Shown: positions 53,062-62,134 of the stretch, piece by piece
How positions within the stretch are numbered: position 1 is the first letter of the stretch
How the letters are laid out: every line of letters begins with the position of its first letter
Source of the DNA: Cyanobacteria bacterium SZAS LIN-3
GTDB lineage: Bacteria > Cyanobacteriota > Vampirovibrionia > Obscuribacterales > Obscuribacteraceae
Length of the DNA stretch: 64,000 nucleotides
Assembly: GCA_018266215.1 (NCBI GenBank)
Contig: JAFEAV010000019.1
Span: 29,549 to 93,548 of the forward strand
Direction of reading: 5' to 3'
Translations under genes and position numbers: made by a program
The notes under the pieces: model-generated
Database searches by the model: none
What the model was told of the DNA's origin: nothing
The model's input: only the letters and a program-made list of their open reading frames with translations

Positions 53062-53955
53062 ATGACGCGTACTTTCAGTGCACCGGCAGCTTGCGAGGTG
53101 GCGACCATCGAGCGTGCGCGCTGGAACGTGCTCGATCTTTTATGCTGGATTTCACGCAAAGCGGTGACAGCCCAGCTGCTTTGCGATATTGAGACCGAGC
53201 GCGTAGAAAACCTTGCTCAAATATTGTCCAGCGAAAAAGAAAAAATAACCGTCACTGCCATTTTGCTGAAGGCAATTGCCATTGCACAGTTAAAATATCC
53301 GGATAGCCGGTCATATAGATTGCCCTGGGGGCACAAAGTTGTGCGCAAAGTGCCCGTAGCTGGTTTTACGGTCGAGCGCATGGTGGATGGCAAGCCGGCG
53401 GTGTTTTTTGCCGCCATCCGTGACGCGCACAGTAAATCACTGGAGCAGATCGCGCATGAAATCTCAGCCTACGGAAATAATGAAATTACATCGGTGACGC
53501 AACTGACGAAAGAACATCTAATCAGTATGGTCCCGTGGATATTGCGACAGTTTTATATCGCCATCGGCTTGAACGTCACCATGCTGCGTGAAATTGTTAA
53601 CCCGGCGACCTTTGGCCTCACCTCACTGGGCAAATTTGGCCTCAAAGCTCCCCTTGCGCCAAATGTGACCACGACCATTTTTGGCATCGGTACGATGGAG
53701 CCGACACCGGTGGTGCGCGAAGGCAAGGTGGTCGTGCGCAACATGATGCAAATCGCACTTGCCGTGGATCTCCGCAATTTTGGCCTGTACGAAGCCGCCT
53801 ATCTTTTAAAGGACGTCAAAGCAATTCTGGAGAGCGGTCTGGCCGGTTACCTCACCGATGAGGAAAGGGCAATTGTCGAAGCCGACAAAGAGCAGCAAAC
53901 TGTCTCCACCGAGGACTTAATCCAGCGGGCTAGAAAGCTTGTAGATGCTGCATGA
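53062..53955 (+). CDS. Degenerate 2-oxoacid dehydrogenase E2-like acyltransferase
   Basis: GGGAGGT lies 7 bases upstream of the ATG. The 297-residue product resembles the catalytic domain of lipoate acyltransferases (E2): a helical N-terminus (LLKAIAIAQLKYPDSR), FGLTSLGKFGLKAPLAPN, TTIFGIGTMEPTPVV, KVVVRNMMQIALAVDLRNF and AYLLKDVKAILESG. At the place of the catalytic HRxxDG motif it reads LRNFGLY, so the active-site His and Asp are both missing. There are no lipoyl or E1-binding domains. It is probably a fold relative with a new role, not a dehydrogenase subunit. Confidence 0.75.
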   Translation: MTRTFSAPAACEVATIERARWNVLDLLCWISRKAVTAQLLCDIETERVENLAQILSSEKEKITVTAILLKAIAIAQLKYPDSRSYRLPWGHKVVRKVPVAGFTVERMVDGKPAVFFAAIRDAHSKSLEQIAHEISAYGNNEITSVTQLTKEHLISMVPWILRQFYIAIGLNVTMLREIVNPATFGLTSLGKFGLKAPLAPNVTTTIFGIGTMEPTPVVREGKVVVRNMMQIALAVDLRNFGLYEAAYLLKDVKAILESGLAGYLTDEERAIVEADKEQQTVSTEDLIQRARKLVDAA

Positions 53956-54143
53956 CAGGCAATTTGAGCATTTTGTTTAACAGCCCACAGAACTGTGTAT
54001 GATATTGGCCTGCCCCTGCGGGGAGCAAGTCCAGCTAAATTGACCAACCTTCCAAAAATAGTCCAAATAGTTTGCGCTTCTGATATTGTTCGAACAGGGG
54101 GCCCTGGCATCTCAAAAACCTTAGGTTGTAGGGGTACGAGAAA

Positions 54144-54551
54144 ATGGCTAAAGACCTTGTCCTGATAGTGGAAGACAGCTCGTTGCAACAGCAGATATTT
54201 GCCAGTCTGGCGCTGAAGACGGGCGTAGAACCGCATCTGGTCTCCAGTGGTCAGCAAGCGATCGATGCGTACCTGGCCAACCCCGACTATTTTGTCGTCT
54301 TTATGGACGTCAAAATGACTGAAATGAGCGGCCTGGAATGCACTCGCAGGATTCGTGAAATCGAAGCGAATACCGGCAAACATATAACTATCGTCGCCAT
54401 CACCGCCCACACCGGCGCCGAAGCCGAGGCCGAATGCCTGGCCGCTGGGATGGATGAATATCTGAGCAAGCCCTTCAGTTTTGAGCAATTTGACTCTATA
54501 GTGCAGCGTCTGCTTCTGGAAAAGGATCGCAAACAAGCCCAGCTAAGCTAG
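54144..54551 (+). CDS. CheY-like response-regulator receiver protein
   Basis: The 135-residue protein is a single receiver domain: acidic pocket IVEDSS (Glu10, Asp11), phospho-acceptor Asp55 in VVFMDVKMTEMSG, the switch Thr88 in AITAHT and Lys109 in YLSKPFS. There is no output domain, so it should act by binding a partner protein. No histidine kinase gene adjoins it. GGGGTACGAG lies upstream of the ATG. Confidence 0.95.
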   Translation: MAKDLVLIVEDSSLQQQIFASLALKTGVEPHLVSSGQQAIDAYLANPDYFVVFMDVKMTEMSGLECTRRIREIEANTGKHITIVAITAHTGAEAEAECLAAGMDEYLSKPFSFEQFDSIVQRLLLEKDRKQAQLS

Positions 54552-54569
54552 GGCAGGTGCACCAAATGA

Positions 54570-54602
54570 AAAGTAGCGACATCAAAATGACATCGCTACT
54601 TT
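54570..54602. terminator. Bidirectional terminator between receiver gene and isocitrate lyase
   Basis: A perfect 10-bp inverted repeat (AAAGTAGCGA / TCGCTACTTT) with a 13-base loop lies between two convergent stops. A/T-rich ends give short A and T tracts on either side, so it could stop transcripts from both directions. Confidence 0.6.
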
Positions 54603-54624
54603 CTGGTTTGATTCGAAGTACAGC

Positions 54625-55962
54625 TTAGAGGAGTGATGTCACCACAGCCGGTGCGGCAGCTACGGCTTGCTTAACGCCGTTAAACTGCGTGTCCTCGGTC
54701 GAGCCCTTGAGGGCCGAGGTCGAGGCGGTTCCGCCGGAGACAACGGTCAGTACGCGGTCAAAGTAACCGGTGCCGACTTCTTTCTGGTGCTTGACGGCGG
54801 TGTAACCGTTAGCCTGCTGAGCAAATTCTTCTTCCTGTAAACGCACGTAGGCAGAGACGCCTTCCTTAGCGTAGGCCGAGGCCAATTGGAAAGCGCTCAG
54901 GTTGACGGCATGCCAACCGGCCAGGGTGATGAACTGATATTTGAAGCCCATGATGCCGAGCTGCTCATTGAACGAGGCAATCGTCTTGTCATCGAGATGC
55001 TGCTTCCAGTTAAAGGAAGGCGAGCAATTGTAGGCCAGCAATTTTTCCGGATACTGAGCATGAATGGCACTGGCAAACTTGCGCGCTTCGGCCAGATCCG
55101 GCGTCGAGCACTCGAACCAGAGCACATCGGCGTAAGGAGCATAGGCCAGACCGCGGGCGATGGTGGCGTCGATGCCGCCTTTGACGCGGAAGTAACCTTC
55201 GGTTGTGCGCTCACCTTCGATAAAGGGTCTATCGGCAGGATCTATGTCTGAAGTGAGGAGAGTGGCATCGAGCGCGTCGGTGCGGGCGATAATGACCGTG
55301 GGCACACCCATTACATCGGCTGCCAGTCTTGCTGCCGACAAAGTGCGCACAAACTGAGCGGTGGGAACAAGCACCTTACCGGCCAGGTGTCCGCATTTTT
55401 TCTCGGAAGCCAGCTGGTCTTCGAAGTGTACCCCGGCTGCACCGGCTTCGATCATGCTCTTCATCAACTCAAAGGCGTGAATGGGTCCGCCAAAACCAGC
55501 TTCGGCATCGGCGACGATGGGCAAGTACCAGTCTTCGCCTTTTGTTTCGCCGTCGCTGTCTATTTGATCGGCGCGGACAAGGGCGTTATTGAGACGTTTG
55601 ACCATAGCCGGGACACTATTAGAAGGATAGAGGCTCTGATCAGGATAAGTCTGTCCAGAAAGATTGCCGTCGGCGGCGACCTGCCAGCCGCTCAGATAAA
55701 TTGATTTGAGACCGGCGCGTGCGGCCTGTACTGCCTGCGATCCGTTGTATGCACCCAGGGCTACTACATAAGGATCGGTATGGAGGAGATTCCAGAGTTT
55801 CTTGGCTCCAACGGTAGCCAGGGTATGCTCTACCGATATAGAAGGGCGCAGACCGATGACTTCCTCTGCTGAAAAGGTACGCTTAATGCCCAGCCAACGT
55901 GAGTCCTTCGACCAGTTTTCGGCCAGTTTTGTCGCTTCTTCTTTTCTATGAGGATTGGTCAT
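54625..55962 (-). CDS. aceA: Isocitrate lyase
   Basis: The ATG at 55962 has GGAG 8 bases upstream and is preferred over an ATG six bases earlier, which is too close to that site. The product of about 445 residues carries the KKCGH active-site signature (with catalytic Cys), [10 protein letters not shown] and GVHFEDQL (Mg-binding region), and IARTDALDA. Isocitrate lyase splits isocitrate to succinate and glyoxylate in the glyoxylate shunt, needed for growth on acetate or fatty acids. Malate synthase is not in the window. The gene stands alone with a long upstream region that carries repeats. Confidence 0.97.
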   Translation of the reverse strand: MTNPHRKEEATKLAENWSKDSRWLGIKRTFSAEEVIGLRPSISVEHTLATVGAKKLWNLLHTDPYVVALGAYNGSQAVQAARAGLKSIYLSGWQVAADGNLSGQTYPDQSLYPSNSVPAMVKRLNNALVRADQIDSDGETKGEDWYLPIVADAEAGFGGPIHAFELMKSMIEAGAAGVHFEDQLASEKKCGHLAGKVLVPTAQFVRTLSAARLAADVMGVPTVIIARTDALDATLLTSDIDPADRPFIEGERTTEGYFRVKGGIDATIARGLAYAPYADVLWFECSTPDLAEARKFASAIHAQYPEKLLAYNCSPSFNWKQHLDDKTIASFNEQLGIMGFKYQFITLAGWHAVNLSAFQLASAYAKEGVSAYVRLQEEEFAQQANGYTAVKHQKEVGTGYFDRVLTVVSGGTASTSALKGSTEDTQFNGVKQAVAAAPAVVTSLL

Positions 55963-55968
55963 AATCAT

Positions 55969-56564
55969 CGCTCCTACAATTTCGGGGAGAGCCCCGCGGG
56001 TGGTATTGCTTCCAACTCATTCAGTTTAGGCTGATTTGACGAAGTCTCCTGAACTGTTCCAGTAGGGCCATTTACAATTCTCGTTACATATTGATAGAAG
56101 CGACAGCTGGTCAAGTAAACCAGCGCTTCACACTTCGGCCAAAATGAGCTGAAAAATATGGCATTGCCACCATATCCGGTGCGAAATTACGACTTCTCCC
56201 GCCGAATTTAATATTTCGGCCATGGCCTGTTTCGGCTGAAAAGCTTCCCCTGTGAGCCTTTCAAGGACCGAATAAAAGTAGAATCTCCTCCAAATTTAAC
56301 AAACCCCGATCGCATGACGGGCTCAGCGTTCTGGCCAACTATACCTCGTCATCGATCAGCGAGTTTTTCAAAACTGCTATTCTGAGAAGCAGCCTGTCAT
56401 GCGCTTTTTCACATACTATACTTCGTCATCGATCAGTAAAGCCGCTGCGATGACCGATAAATCTGTGCGATTGCACAGTGGCAAAATCCACGTCAAAACC
56501 TAACATCCTTGCTGGCAGAGACCACCGAAATCCCCCACTCTGCTGCATTTTGAAGGATTGGAAA
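55969..56564. other. Long intergenic region between isocitrate lyase and the SF1 ATPase gene
   Basis: About 600 bases with no supported gene lie between two divergent genes. The stretch contains a 22-bp near-perfect direct repeat (56338-56359 and 56415-56436), a perfect 10-base palindrome GGCCATGGCC at 56218-56227 set among several TTCGGC copies, and A/T-rich parts. Promoters of both genes should lie here. A GTG at 56478 could extend the ATPase frame but lacks support. Confidence 0.5.
56338..56436. repeat. Two-copy 22-bp direct repeat
   Basis: ACTATACCTCGTCATCGATC-AG and ACTATACTTCGTCATCGATC-AG differ at one base and start 77 bases apart. The core TCGTCATCGATC contains the palindrome ATCGAT. 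Paired sites like this upstream of a gene often bind a regulator. Confidence 0.7.
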
Positions 56565-58196
56565 ATGACAGACTCACGCACCGACATTGTTCAAATCAAA
56601 TCCTCGGCCGCCGCCGCGACGATATTGTCGTCTTCAACTACGCCGGAAACGCAAAGGCACTCGTCCGCATACGTCAGGCAGGTGAGACAGGCGCTTGTGC
56701 TTGCAGGCCTGGAGCGTGTTCTGGCAGACATTTACGGTGAGCGGGGCGAAAATCGCCTCGGCCTGAGCGTACTGCTGCAGCGCCTCAATTTTGATCCGAC
56801 CACAATCAAGGCGCTGGAAAAGACCGAAGGACATCCACTGGCCAACAAGCTTGTCGATAGGCTCTCTCATCGGCTGGCCCTGACTGCCGAAGGGCAGAAA
56901 CAATTTCAAATCCTGCAGATGCTGTATGGTCTGACCGGCGAAAAACCAAGAAGTGTAAGTGAAATCGCCGCCGGGCTGAGCACTTCTCCCAAAGACATCA
57001 AACATCTATCAATAATGATGCGCTGCAGACTTGAGGCCGAACCTATTCGCCGCTTCGTCGAGGATTCGCTGCAGTTTCTCGTCCGCGACTTCGAGCAGTC
57101 CGAGCTCTTCGCCCGCTCCAGGCCCCGGCAACAAAATGATCAAGGGCCGGCAATCGACATGCTCAGCGCCCTCAAGCAACTTGAAAGCACCGCCGATAGA
57201 TTGGTAGGCAATCTCGCCAGCGAGCCTACCGTAAATATCTCTGGCAAAGCCGGCACCGGCAAAACAAGTCTGGCGCTCAAAGTTACGGCGCGCTTACTGC
57301 AGCAGGGTAAAAGGGTCTTATTCGTCTGTCACTCGAGATTCTTTGCTCAACAAATTCAAAATATCACCAGCTATTATCCGGGCGACCTGACTGTCTCCAC
57401 ATTCCACGCCCTCTGTCATCAGTTCGCGAGGCAGGCCGAGATTGAAATTCCCTCGTACCGGAACAACAAAGTATTCAACGAACTCTTCCCCGAATTACTG
57501 ATTGAAGCAATGCATAAGCAAAGGGAAAATGCCTTCGATGCGGTGGTGGTCGACGAAGGCCACGCACTGCTGCCGAACTTCTGGCGTGCTCTGAAGTTTT
57601 GTCTGAAAGATATGCAGGGCGGCTCCTTCTTTTACTTTTACGATCCCCAGATACTGGCTCTGGCAAAAAACAAATCTGCACCATTTGCCGCCTGCAATAT
57701 GCAATTGCAGCAGGAGCTGAGAGCAAATTTCAATCTGACAAAGGTGGAAGGCGGCCTGGAGATATTCGAAGCCCTGACAAAGGAAGAGGCAGGTCAGGCC
57801 GTATCAAAGATAGTGGCAGATCAGCTTGCTGCAGACATCAGGCCCGATGAAATTGTCATCCTCACAACCGACGCCCATCCCAAAATCAGCTCCCATCAAT
57901 TTACTTTGCCACGCGGCGTGAAGCTGGCAGCCACCCTCGGCAATCGCGAAAAATATATCCTTTATACTTCACTCTCATCCTTTCGGGCGCTGACGAAAAA
58001 GGTGGTTATACTTTCGGTGGGCAAAGATATTGAGGATCTGGCCCAGTGGAAGCTAAACTATCTCAGTTATTCGGCATTTTCGCGAGCTGAGCAGAGGCTC
58101 TTCCTTGTTGGTAATCTGCGGGCGGTGGCATGCGTATTGCCCGATGGAATCGAACTGATTAATCCGGAAGCACTGGAGCCACAATTGAGACGATGA
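56565..58196 (+). CDS. SF1 (UvrD/DUF2075-like) helicase-type ATPase
   Basis: The ATG at 56565 has AAGGA 9 bases upstream and is preferred over a GTG at 56478. The 543-residue protein has an N-terminal helical part with a possible winged helix (LYGLTGEKPRSVSEIAAGLS), then a P-loop ATPase core: Walker A GKAGTGKT near residue 227, FVCHSRFFAQQI, VSTFHALCHQF, Walker B VVVDEGHAL and a C-terminal YSAFSRAEQRLFLVG like motif VI of UvrD-type helicases. It is much shorter than UvrD/Rep, so it may be a DNA- or RNA-dependent ATPase without full helicase function. The next gene begins 6 bases later. Confidence 0.8.
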   Translation: MTDSRTDIVQIKSSAAAATILSSSTTPETQRHSSAYVRQVRQALVLAGLERVLADIYGERGENRLGLSVLLQRLNFDPTTIKALEKTEGHPLANKLVDRLSHRLALTAEGQKQFQILQMLYGLTGEKPRSVSEIAAGLSTSPKDIKHLSIMMRCRLEAEPIRRFVEDSLQFLVRDFEQSELFARSRPRQQNDQGPAIDMLSALKQLESTADRLVGNLASEPTVNISGKAGTGKTSLALKVTARLLQQGKRVLFVCHSRFFAQQIQNITSYYPGDLTVSTFHALCHQFARQAEIEIPSYRNNKVFNELFPELLIEAMHKQRENAFDAVVVDEGHALLPNFWRALKFCLKDMQGGSFFYFYDPQILALAKNKSAPFAACNMQLQQELRANFNLTKVEGGLEIFEALTKEEAGQAVSKIVADQLAADIRPDEIVILTTDAHPKISSHQFTLPRGVKLAATLGNREKYILYTSLSSFRALTKKVVILSVGKDIEDLAQWKLNYLSYSAFSRAEQRLFLVGNLRAVACVLPDGIELINPEALEPQLRR

Positions 58197-58202
58197 GGAC
58201 AG

Positions 58203-59717
58203 GTGCGAATCTATCTCATAGACCAGCTGAACAGTGAGCGCAGGGTAACCTACAATCTCTTCCTGAGAATGATGGGCTGTGTCTATTTCTGCGCCTTTTT
58301 CTCGCTCGTTTTCCAGATCCGTGGACTGCTTGGTTCCGACGGTATCCTGCCGGTAAGCACGTATCTGGCGGCCGTTCAACAAAACAACGGCTTCCTCTCC
58401 TATATCGGCTGTCCGACTTTATTCTGGTTCAGCTGCGATAACACCGCCCTTTATGTCCTGACGATTAGCGGCTGCCTTCTGGCCATATGTATGATGGCCG
58501 GCCGCTTTCTGCCGCTCTGCGCTCTTTTCTTGTACATCATGTTTCTGTCGATCACTTCGGTGGGACAGGAATTTCTCTCCTACCAGTGGGACATGCTCTT
58601 GCTGCAAGTGGGCTTTTTAGCCATCATCGCCTCGCTTTTGAAAACTGATAAAAGCAAAATTTTGCCAGCACTGGTAACGGCCTTTTTCTTCTATTTGAAC
58701 TTTCGACTTATTTTTTCCTCTGGGGTGTGCAAAATCGCCAGCGGTGATCCGACCTGGGCAAATCTGACGGCCCTCCTCTATCATTTCAATACACAGCCGC
58801 TGCCCACGCCTCTGGCTATTTTTGCCAATGCCATGCCTGAGGCCCTGAGCAAGGTCGTTTGCTTTCTCACTCTGGGCATTGAGCTTCTCATTCCACTCTT
58901 TATATGGTTGCCCCGGCGCTGTCGCCTGGCGGCGGCAATTATCCTGGCGCTGCTACAGGTGGCAATTGCCCTGACCGGAAATTATGGATTTTTCAATCTC
59001 CTATCCGCGGTAATTTTGCTGCCTTTATTGGATGACGATTTCATAGCCCGCACGCCCTTTCGAAAATTCCTTGCCACAAAACCGGAGCTTGGTTCAAAAT
59101 TTTCAGTCGCCGGATCAATTTTTGGCTATGTGCTTTCCGCAATAGTCTTATTCAATTGTCTGGCAGAATTTAGCGGCCGGCTGTTTTCTGAATTTGCCCC
59201 TGCGCCTCTGCGTTTCGCCCGCGCCATGAGCCAGACCTGCGGCATCTCTAATAGTTATGGTCTCTTTGCCGTGATGACTCTGGAGCGACCAGAAATCATC
59301 GTCGAGGGCAGCGATGACGGTATCAATTATCGAGCCTACCAATTTCGGTACAAAGTCAGTCGTCCGGAGCAAGCACCGCCAATAGTGGCGCCAAATCAAC
59401 CTCGCCTCGACTGGCAGATGTGGTTTGAGTCTTTGAACGCCACGTACGGTGAACCATTTTCCGCCCGAAGAGGTTTGAACCCCTCCCCCAGTCCATGGTT
59501 TATAGCCTTTCTGACGCGGTTGTCAGAGGGAGACAGGGCGGTGCTGGATCTCCTTGCAAGCAATCCCTTTAATGAAAAACCACCGAAATATTTGCGGGCC
59601 AGGGTAGTCAATTACACCATGGCAAGCCCGGCGGACCTGCTTGCAACCGGGCGCTGGTGGAAAACTGCCGAGCTTGGCACCTATGTGCAGACCGGCGCCG
59701 GTTTCTCCGGTCATTAG
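58203..59717 (+). CDS. Lipase-maturation-factor (LMF)-like membrane protein
   Basis: The start is a GTG with GAGG upstream. The 504-residue protein has about ten membrane helices and matches the LMF family: RGLLGSDGILPV near the start, FLSYQWDMLLLQVGFLAI, FRLIFSSGVCKIASGDPTWANLTALLYHFNTQPLP and a C-terminal soluble part with SDDGINYRAYQFRYK and QPRLDWQMWF, all family hallmarks. In animals LMF1 helps lipases fold in the ER; the role of bacterial members is unknown, but a membrane or secretion function is likely. It follows the ATPase gene by 6 bases. Confidence 0.88.
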   Translation: MRIYLIDQLNSERRVTYNLFLRMMGCVYFCAFFSLVFQIRGLLGSDGILPVSTYLAAVQQNNGFLSYIGCPTLFWFSCDNTALYVLTISGCLLAICMMAGRFLPLCALFLYIMFLSITSVGQEFLSYQWDMLLLQVGFLAIIASLLKTDKSKILPALVTAFFFYLNFRLIFSSGVCKIASGDPTWANLTALLYHFNTQPLPTPLAIFANAMPEALSKVVCFLTLGIELLIPLFIWLPRRCRLAAAIILALLQVAIALTGNYGFFNLLSAVILLPLLDDDFIARTPFRKFLATKPELGSKFSVAGSIFGYVLSAIVLFNCLAEFSGRLFSEFAPAPLRFARAMSQTCGISNSYGLFAVMTLERPEIIVEGSDDGINYRAYQFRYKVSRPEQAPPIVAPNQPRLDWQMWFESLNATYGEPFSARRGLNPSPSPWFIAFLTRLSEGDRAVLDLLASNPFNEKPPKYLRARVVNYTMASPADLLATGRWWKTAELGTYVQTGAGFSGH

Positions 59718-59800
59718 TGTCCAATAGCCCTCCATTTGTAGTAGCATAACCATCGTTTTGCAGCTGATATTGGTCGCATCCGCAAGGAGTGGGGAAACGC

Positions 59801-60751
59801 ATGGTCGCAAGTAATCAATTGAAATTAACCGCACTGACACTGTCTCTTGGAATCATCGCTTCGATGAGCGTGAATGTTCCGGCCCTGGCCAAGTCAAAGG
59901 CCGGATCCAGTAAGACTGCGACCACGACCAAGACATCGGCACAGAGTGATGAAGCGGCAATCCGCGCGCAGATTGTGGAAATGGGCAAACAACTGGCCGC
60001 TGGTAATGCCGCACTTCTCGCCGCTATTTGGGCGGAAGACGGCGAATATGTCGATGAAGACGGCAACAAATGCAGCGGTCGCAAACAAATACAGGATCGC
60101 TTCACCGCTGTCTTCAGTCAGGACGGCAAACCCCAGGTGCACCTCCTGGCCGATTCCATTAAGTTCCTCGCCCCGACAGTGGCGATTGTTGAAGGCAAGG
60201 TGCAGCGTGACCGCGGCAATCAAAGCCTCCCGGACAGCCAGTTCTCACTGGTGATGGTCAAGGGCGCCAACGGCTGGTTGCTGAGTCGCGCATCGGAAAG
60301 CCCGGTCGTTTCTCGCTCTAATTACGATTATTTGCGTCAGCTTGACTGGATAATTGGCGAATGGGATGCGAAAGGGCCCAACGCCACCGTTCATCTCAAA
60401 GCCGAATGGGTGCCCAGCAAAAATTTCATTGTCTGCAAATATGAGACCAAAAAGAACGACGGCACCGTCTCGGTCGACATGCAAATAGTCGGTTGGGACC
60501 CGATCCTCGGCCAGCCCCGCTCCTGGCATTTCGACAGCACAGGTGGTTATGGACAGGGCTTCTGGTCCAAGGTCAACAATCAATGGGTCTGTGACGCCAG
60601 CGGTGTAGAAACCGACGGCAGCACGACCAAATCCAGAAATATCATGACGGTAAAAGGAAAAGATACGTTCGACTGGACATCCGTTAACCGCAGCGTTGAC
60701 GGTATGGCGGTCGGAGACGCACCGGCCCTGCAGGTACAGCGCATCAACTAA
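59801..60751 (+). CDS. Secreted SnoaL-like/DUF4440 protein with DUF1579-like domain
   Basis: The ATG at 59801 has AAGGAG about 13 bases upstream. A signal peptide (LALTLSLGI..., cut near VPALA) precedes two domains: a SnoaL/DUF4440-like cone fold at about residues 45-165 (QLAAGNAALLAAIWAEDGEYVDEDG, GRKQIQDRF, LVMVKGANGWLLSRA) and a second domain (YLRQLDWIIGEWDA, CKYETKKNDGTVSVDM, GWDPILGQPRSWHFDS) like DUF1579-type proteins. Such proteins often bind small molecules, but no catalytic residues can be assigned. The next gene, also secreted, lies 32 bases downstream. Confidence 0.85.
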   Translation: MVASNQLKLTALTLSLGIIASMSVNVPALAKSKAGSSKTATTTKTSAQSDEAAIRAQIVEMGKQLAAGNAALLAAIWAEDGEYVDEDGNKCSGRKQIQDRFTAVFSQDGKPQVHLLADSIKFLAPTVAIVEGKVQRDRGNQSLPDSQFSLVMVKGANGWLLSRASESPVVSRSNYDYLRQLDWIIGEWDAKGPNATVHLKAEWVPSKNFIVCKYETKKNDGTVSVDMQIVGWDPILGQPRSWHFDSTGGYGQGFWSKVNNQWVCDASGVETDGSTTKSRNIMTVKGKDTFDWTSVNRSVDGMAVGDAPALQVQRIN

Positions 60752-60783
60752 CTTTCCTTTTACACAGTGTAGGCGGTATTTCT

Positions 60784-62133
60784 ATGTACAAAAAATCGGC
60801 AAAAATTCTAATGGCGGTGGGTCTGGCAGCCCTTGCAACACTGCCTTCCTTTGCTTATCGCGGTGGTTTTGGCGGTGCTAGAATGGGCGGTTACGGCGGC
60901 TTCAGCCACGCTGGTTACGGCGGATTCAATCACGCAAGCTACGGCGGATTCAATCACGCCGGTTATGGTGGATTCGATCATGCCGGTTACGGCGGCTTTG
61001 GCGGTCATGCGACAACCCCCGCCTTTGGTGGTGGCTTCAACGGTGCAGCCGGCGAACATCCAATGATGACCAATCATCCAAACTACGGCGCGGGTGGCTT
61101 TGATCACGGCTATACCAACCATGCCCAATTGCCTACAGACGGAGGCTTCGGCAATCTGTCGGGCGCTCGCGTCCCAGCAAACGGTGTGCACAATTCGTTT
61201 AACGGCGACGGCAATGAATTTAACCGCAACGTCAATGTGAATAACGTCAACAACGTCAATGCCTACCGTGGCTACGGCGGATACGGCGGCTATCATCCAT
61301 ATGGCGCCTACGGCGGTTATCACCCTTATGGTGGCTACGGCTATCATCCCTACTACGGCGGCTATGGCTACGGCTATAACCCCACAGCCATGATGTGGAC
61401 CTATGCCGGTATTTCCAGCCTGACGTCATTGACTTCATTTCTTGGTATGTCGGCTATCATGGGCGCCAGTGGCGGCAATAAGCAGCCGGCCTCATACAGC
61501 AATGTCACCTATAACGGCGGCAATGTTTACGTTGATGGTCAGCAAGCCGGCAGTTCAGCAGACTTTTACAAGCAGGCCCAACAGCTGGCGGCAACCGCAT
61601 ACAGCCAGGGTTACACCCAGGGTGCTGCAAACGGTGCGACTGCCGCTGATGGTGCAAATGGACAGGGATATCCGGCGGCTGGTGCATCCAATGGTGCGAT
61701 GCAGGCTCCCGCCGGCGCTCCGGCAGGCGGCGATCAGGGCGGTCCCTGGCAAGCGCTTGGTACATTTTCCCTATCCCCACCCGGACAGACTCAGTCGCAA
61801 ACGGGCATGATGGTGCAACTGGAGATCAATAAGGACGGCGTACTGCACGGCACTTATTACAATCAGCTGACTATGGAAACATCCCAGATATATGGTGCGC
61901 TGGACAAAAAGACCCAGCGTGTCTCCTGGACCATAGGCACCAATCCCAGCACCGTATTTGATGCCGGTCTGGGAGACCTGGTCAAAGAAGAGAGCTCAGT
62001 ACTCGTGCACTACAGTGCCGACAATACGCAGCGTATGGCACTGGTCCGCTTGAAGCAACCGCCGGCCGGCATGCAGGAACCTGGTCAGGGTCAAGGCCAG
62101 GGCCAGCCGATGCCGTCCAATCAACCGGGATAA
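60784..62133 (+). CDS. Secreted Gly/Tyr/His-rich repeat protein
   Basis: AGGCGG precedes the ATG. After a signal peptide (KILMAVGLAALATLPSFA) comes an 8-residue tandem repeat, GGF[SND]HAGY, four times, then Gly/Phe-rich sequence, an Asn/Val patch (NVNVNNVNNVN), a Gly/Tyr/His/Pro region (GYGGYHPYGAYGGYHPYG), a hydrophobic segment (ISSLTSLTSFLGMSAIMG) and a folded C-terminal domain near 320-430 (LEINKDGVLHGTYYNQL, TQRVSWTIG, AGLGDLVKEESSVLVHY). The ending is Gln/Gly/Pro-rich. Composition recalls sticky surface or matrix proteins; no family is recognised. Confidence 0.82.
   Translation: MYKKSAKILMAVGLAALATLPSFAYRGGFGGARMGGYGGFSHAGYGGFNHASYGGFNHAGYGGFDHAGYGGFGGHATTPAFGGGFNGAAGEHPMMTNHPNYGAGGFDHGYTNHAQLPTDGGFGNLSGARVPANGVHNSFNGDGNEFNRNVNVNNVNNVNAYRGYGGYGGYHPYGAYGGYHPYGGYGYHPYYGGYGYGYNPTAMMWTYAGISSLTSLTSFLGMSAIMGASGGNKQPASYSNVTYNGGNVYVDGQQAGSSADFYKQAQQLAATAYSQGYTQGAANGATAADGANGQGYPAAGASNGAMQAPAGAPAGGDQGGPWQALGTFSLSPPGQTQSQTGMMVQLEINKDGVLHGTYYNQLTMETSQIYGALDKKTQRVSWTIGTNPSTVFDAGLGDLVKEESSVLVHYSADNTQRMALVRLKQPPAGMQEPGQGQGQGQPMPSNQPG
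60895..60990 (+). repeat. Four tandem 24-bp repeats encoding GGFxHAGY
   Basis: Four in-frame copies of a 24-base unit encode GGFSHAGY, GGFNHASY, GGFNHAGY and GGFDHAGY. The copies differ mainly at the x position and at third bases. Confidence 0.85.
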
Positions 62134-62134
62134 A

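Noticed and set aside
56338..56436. 22-bp repeat pair considered as CRISPR or attachment sites
   Set aside because: Only two copies, no cas, integrase or tRNA gene nearby.
60895..60990. Short tandem repeats considered as a CRISPR array
   Set aside because: Contiguous 24-bp units in frame with a secreted protein, no spacers.
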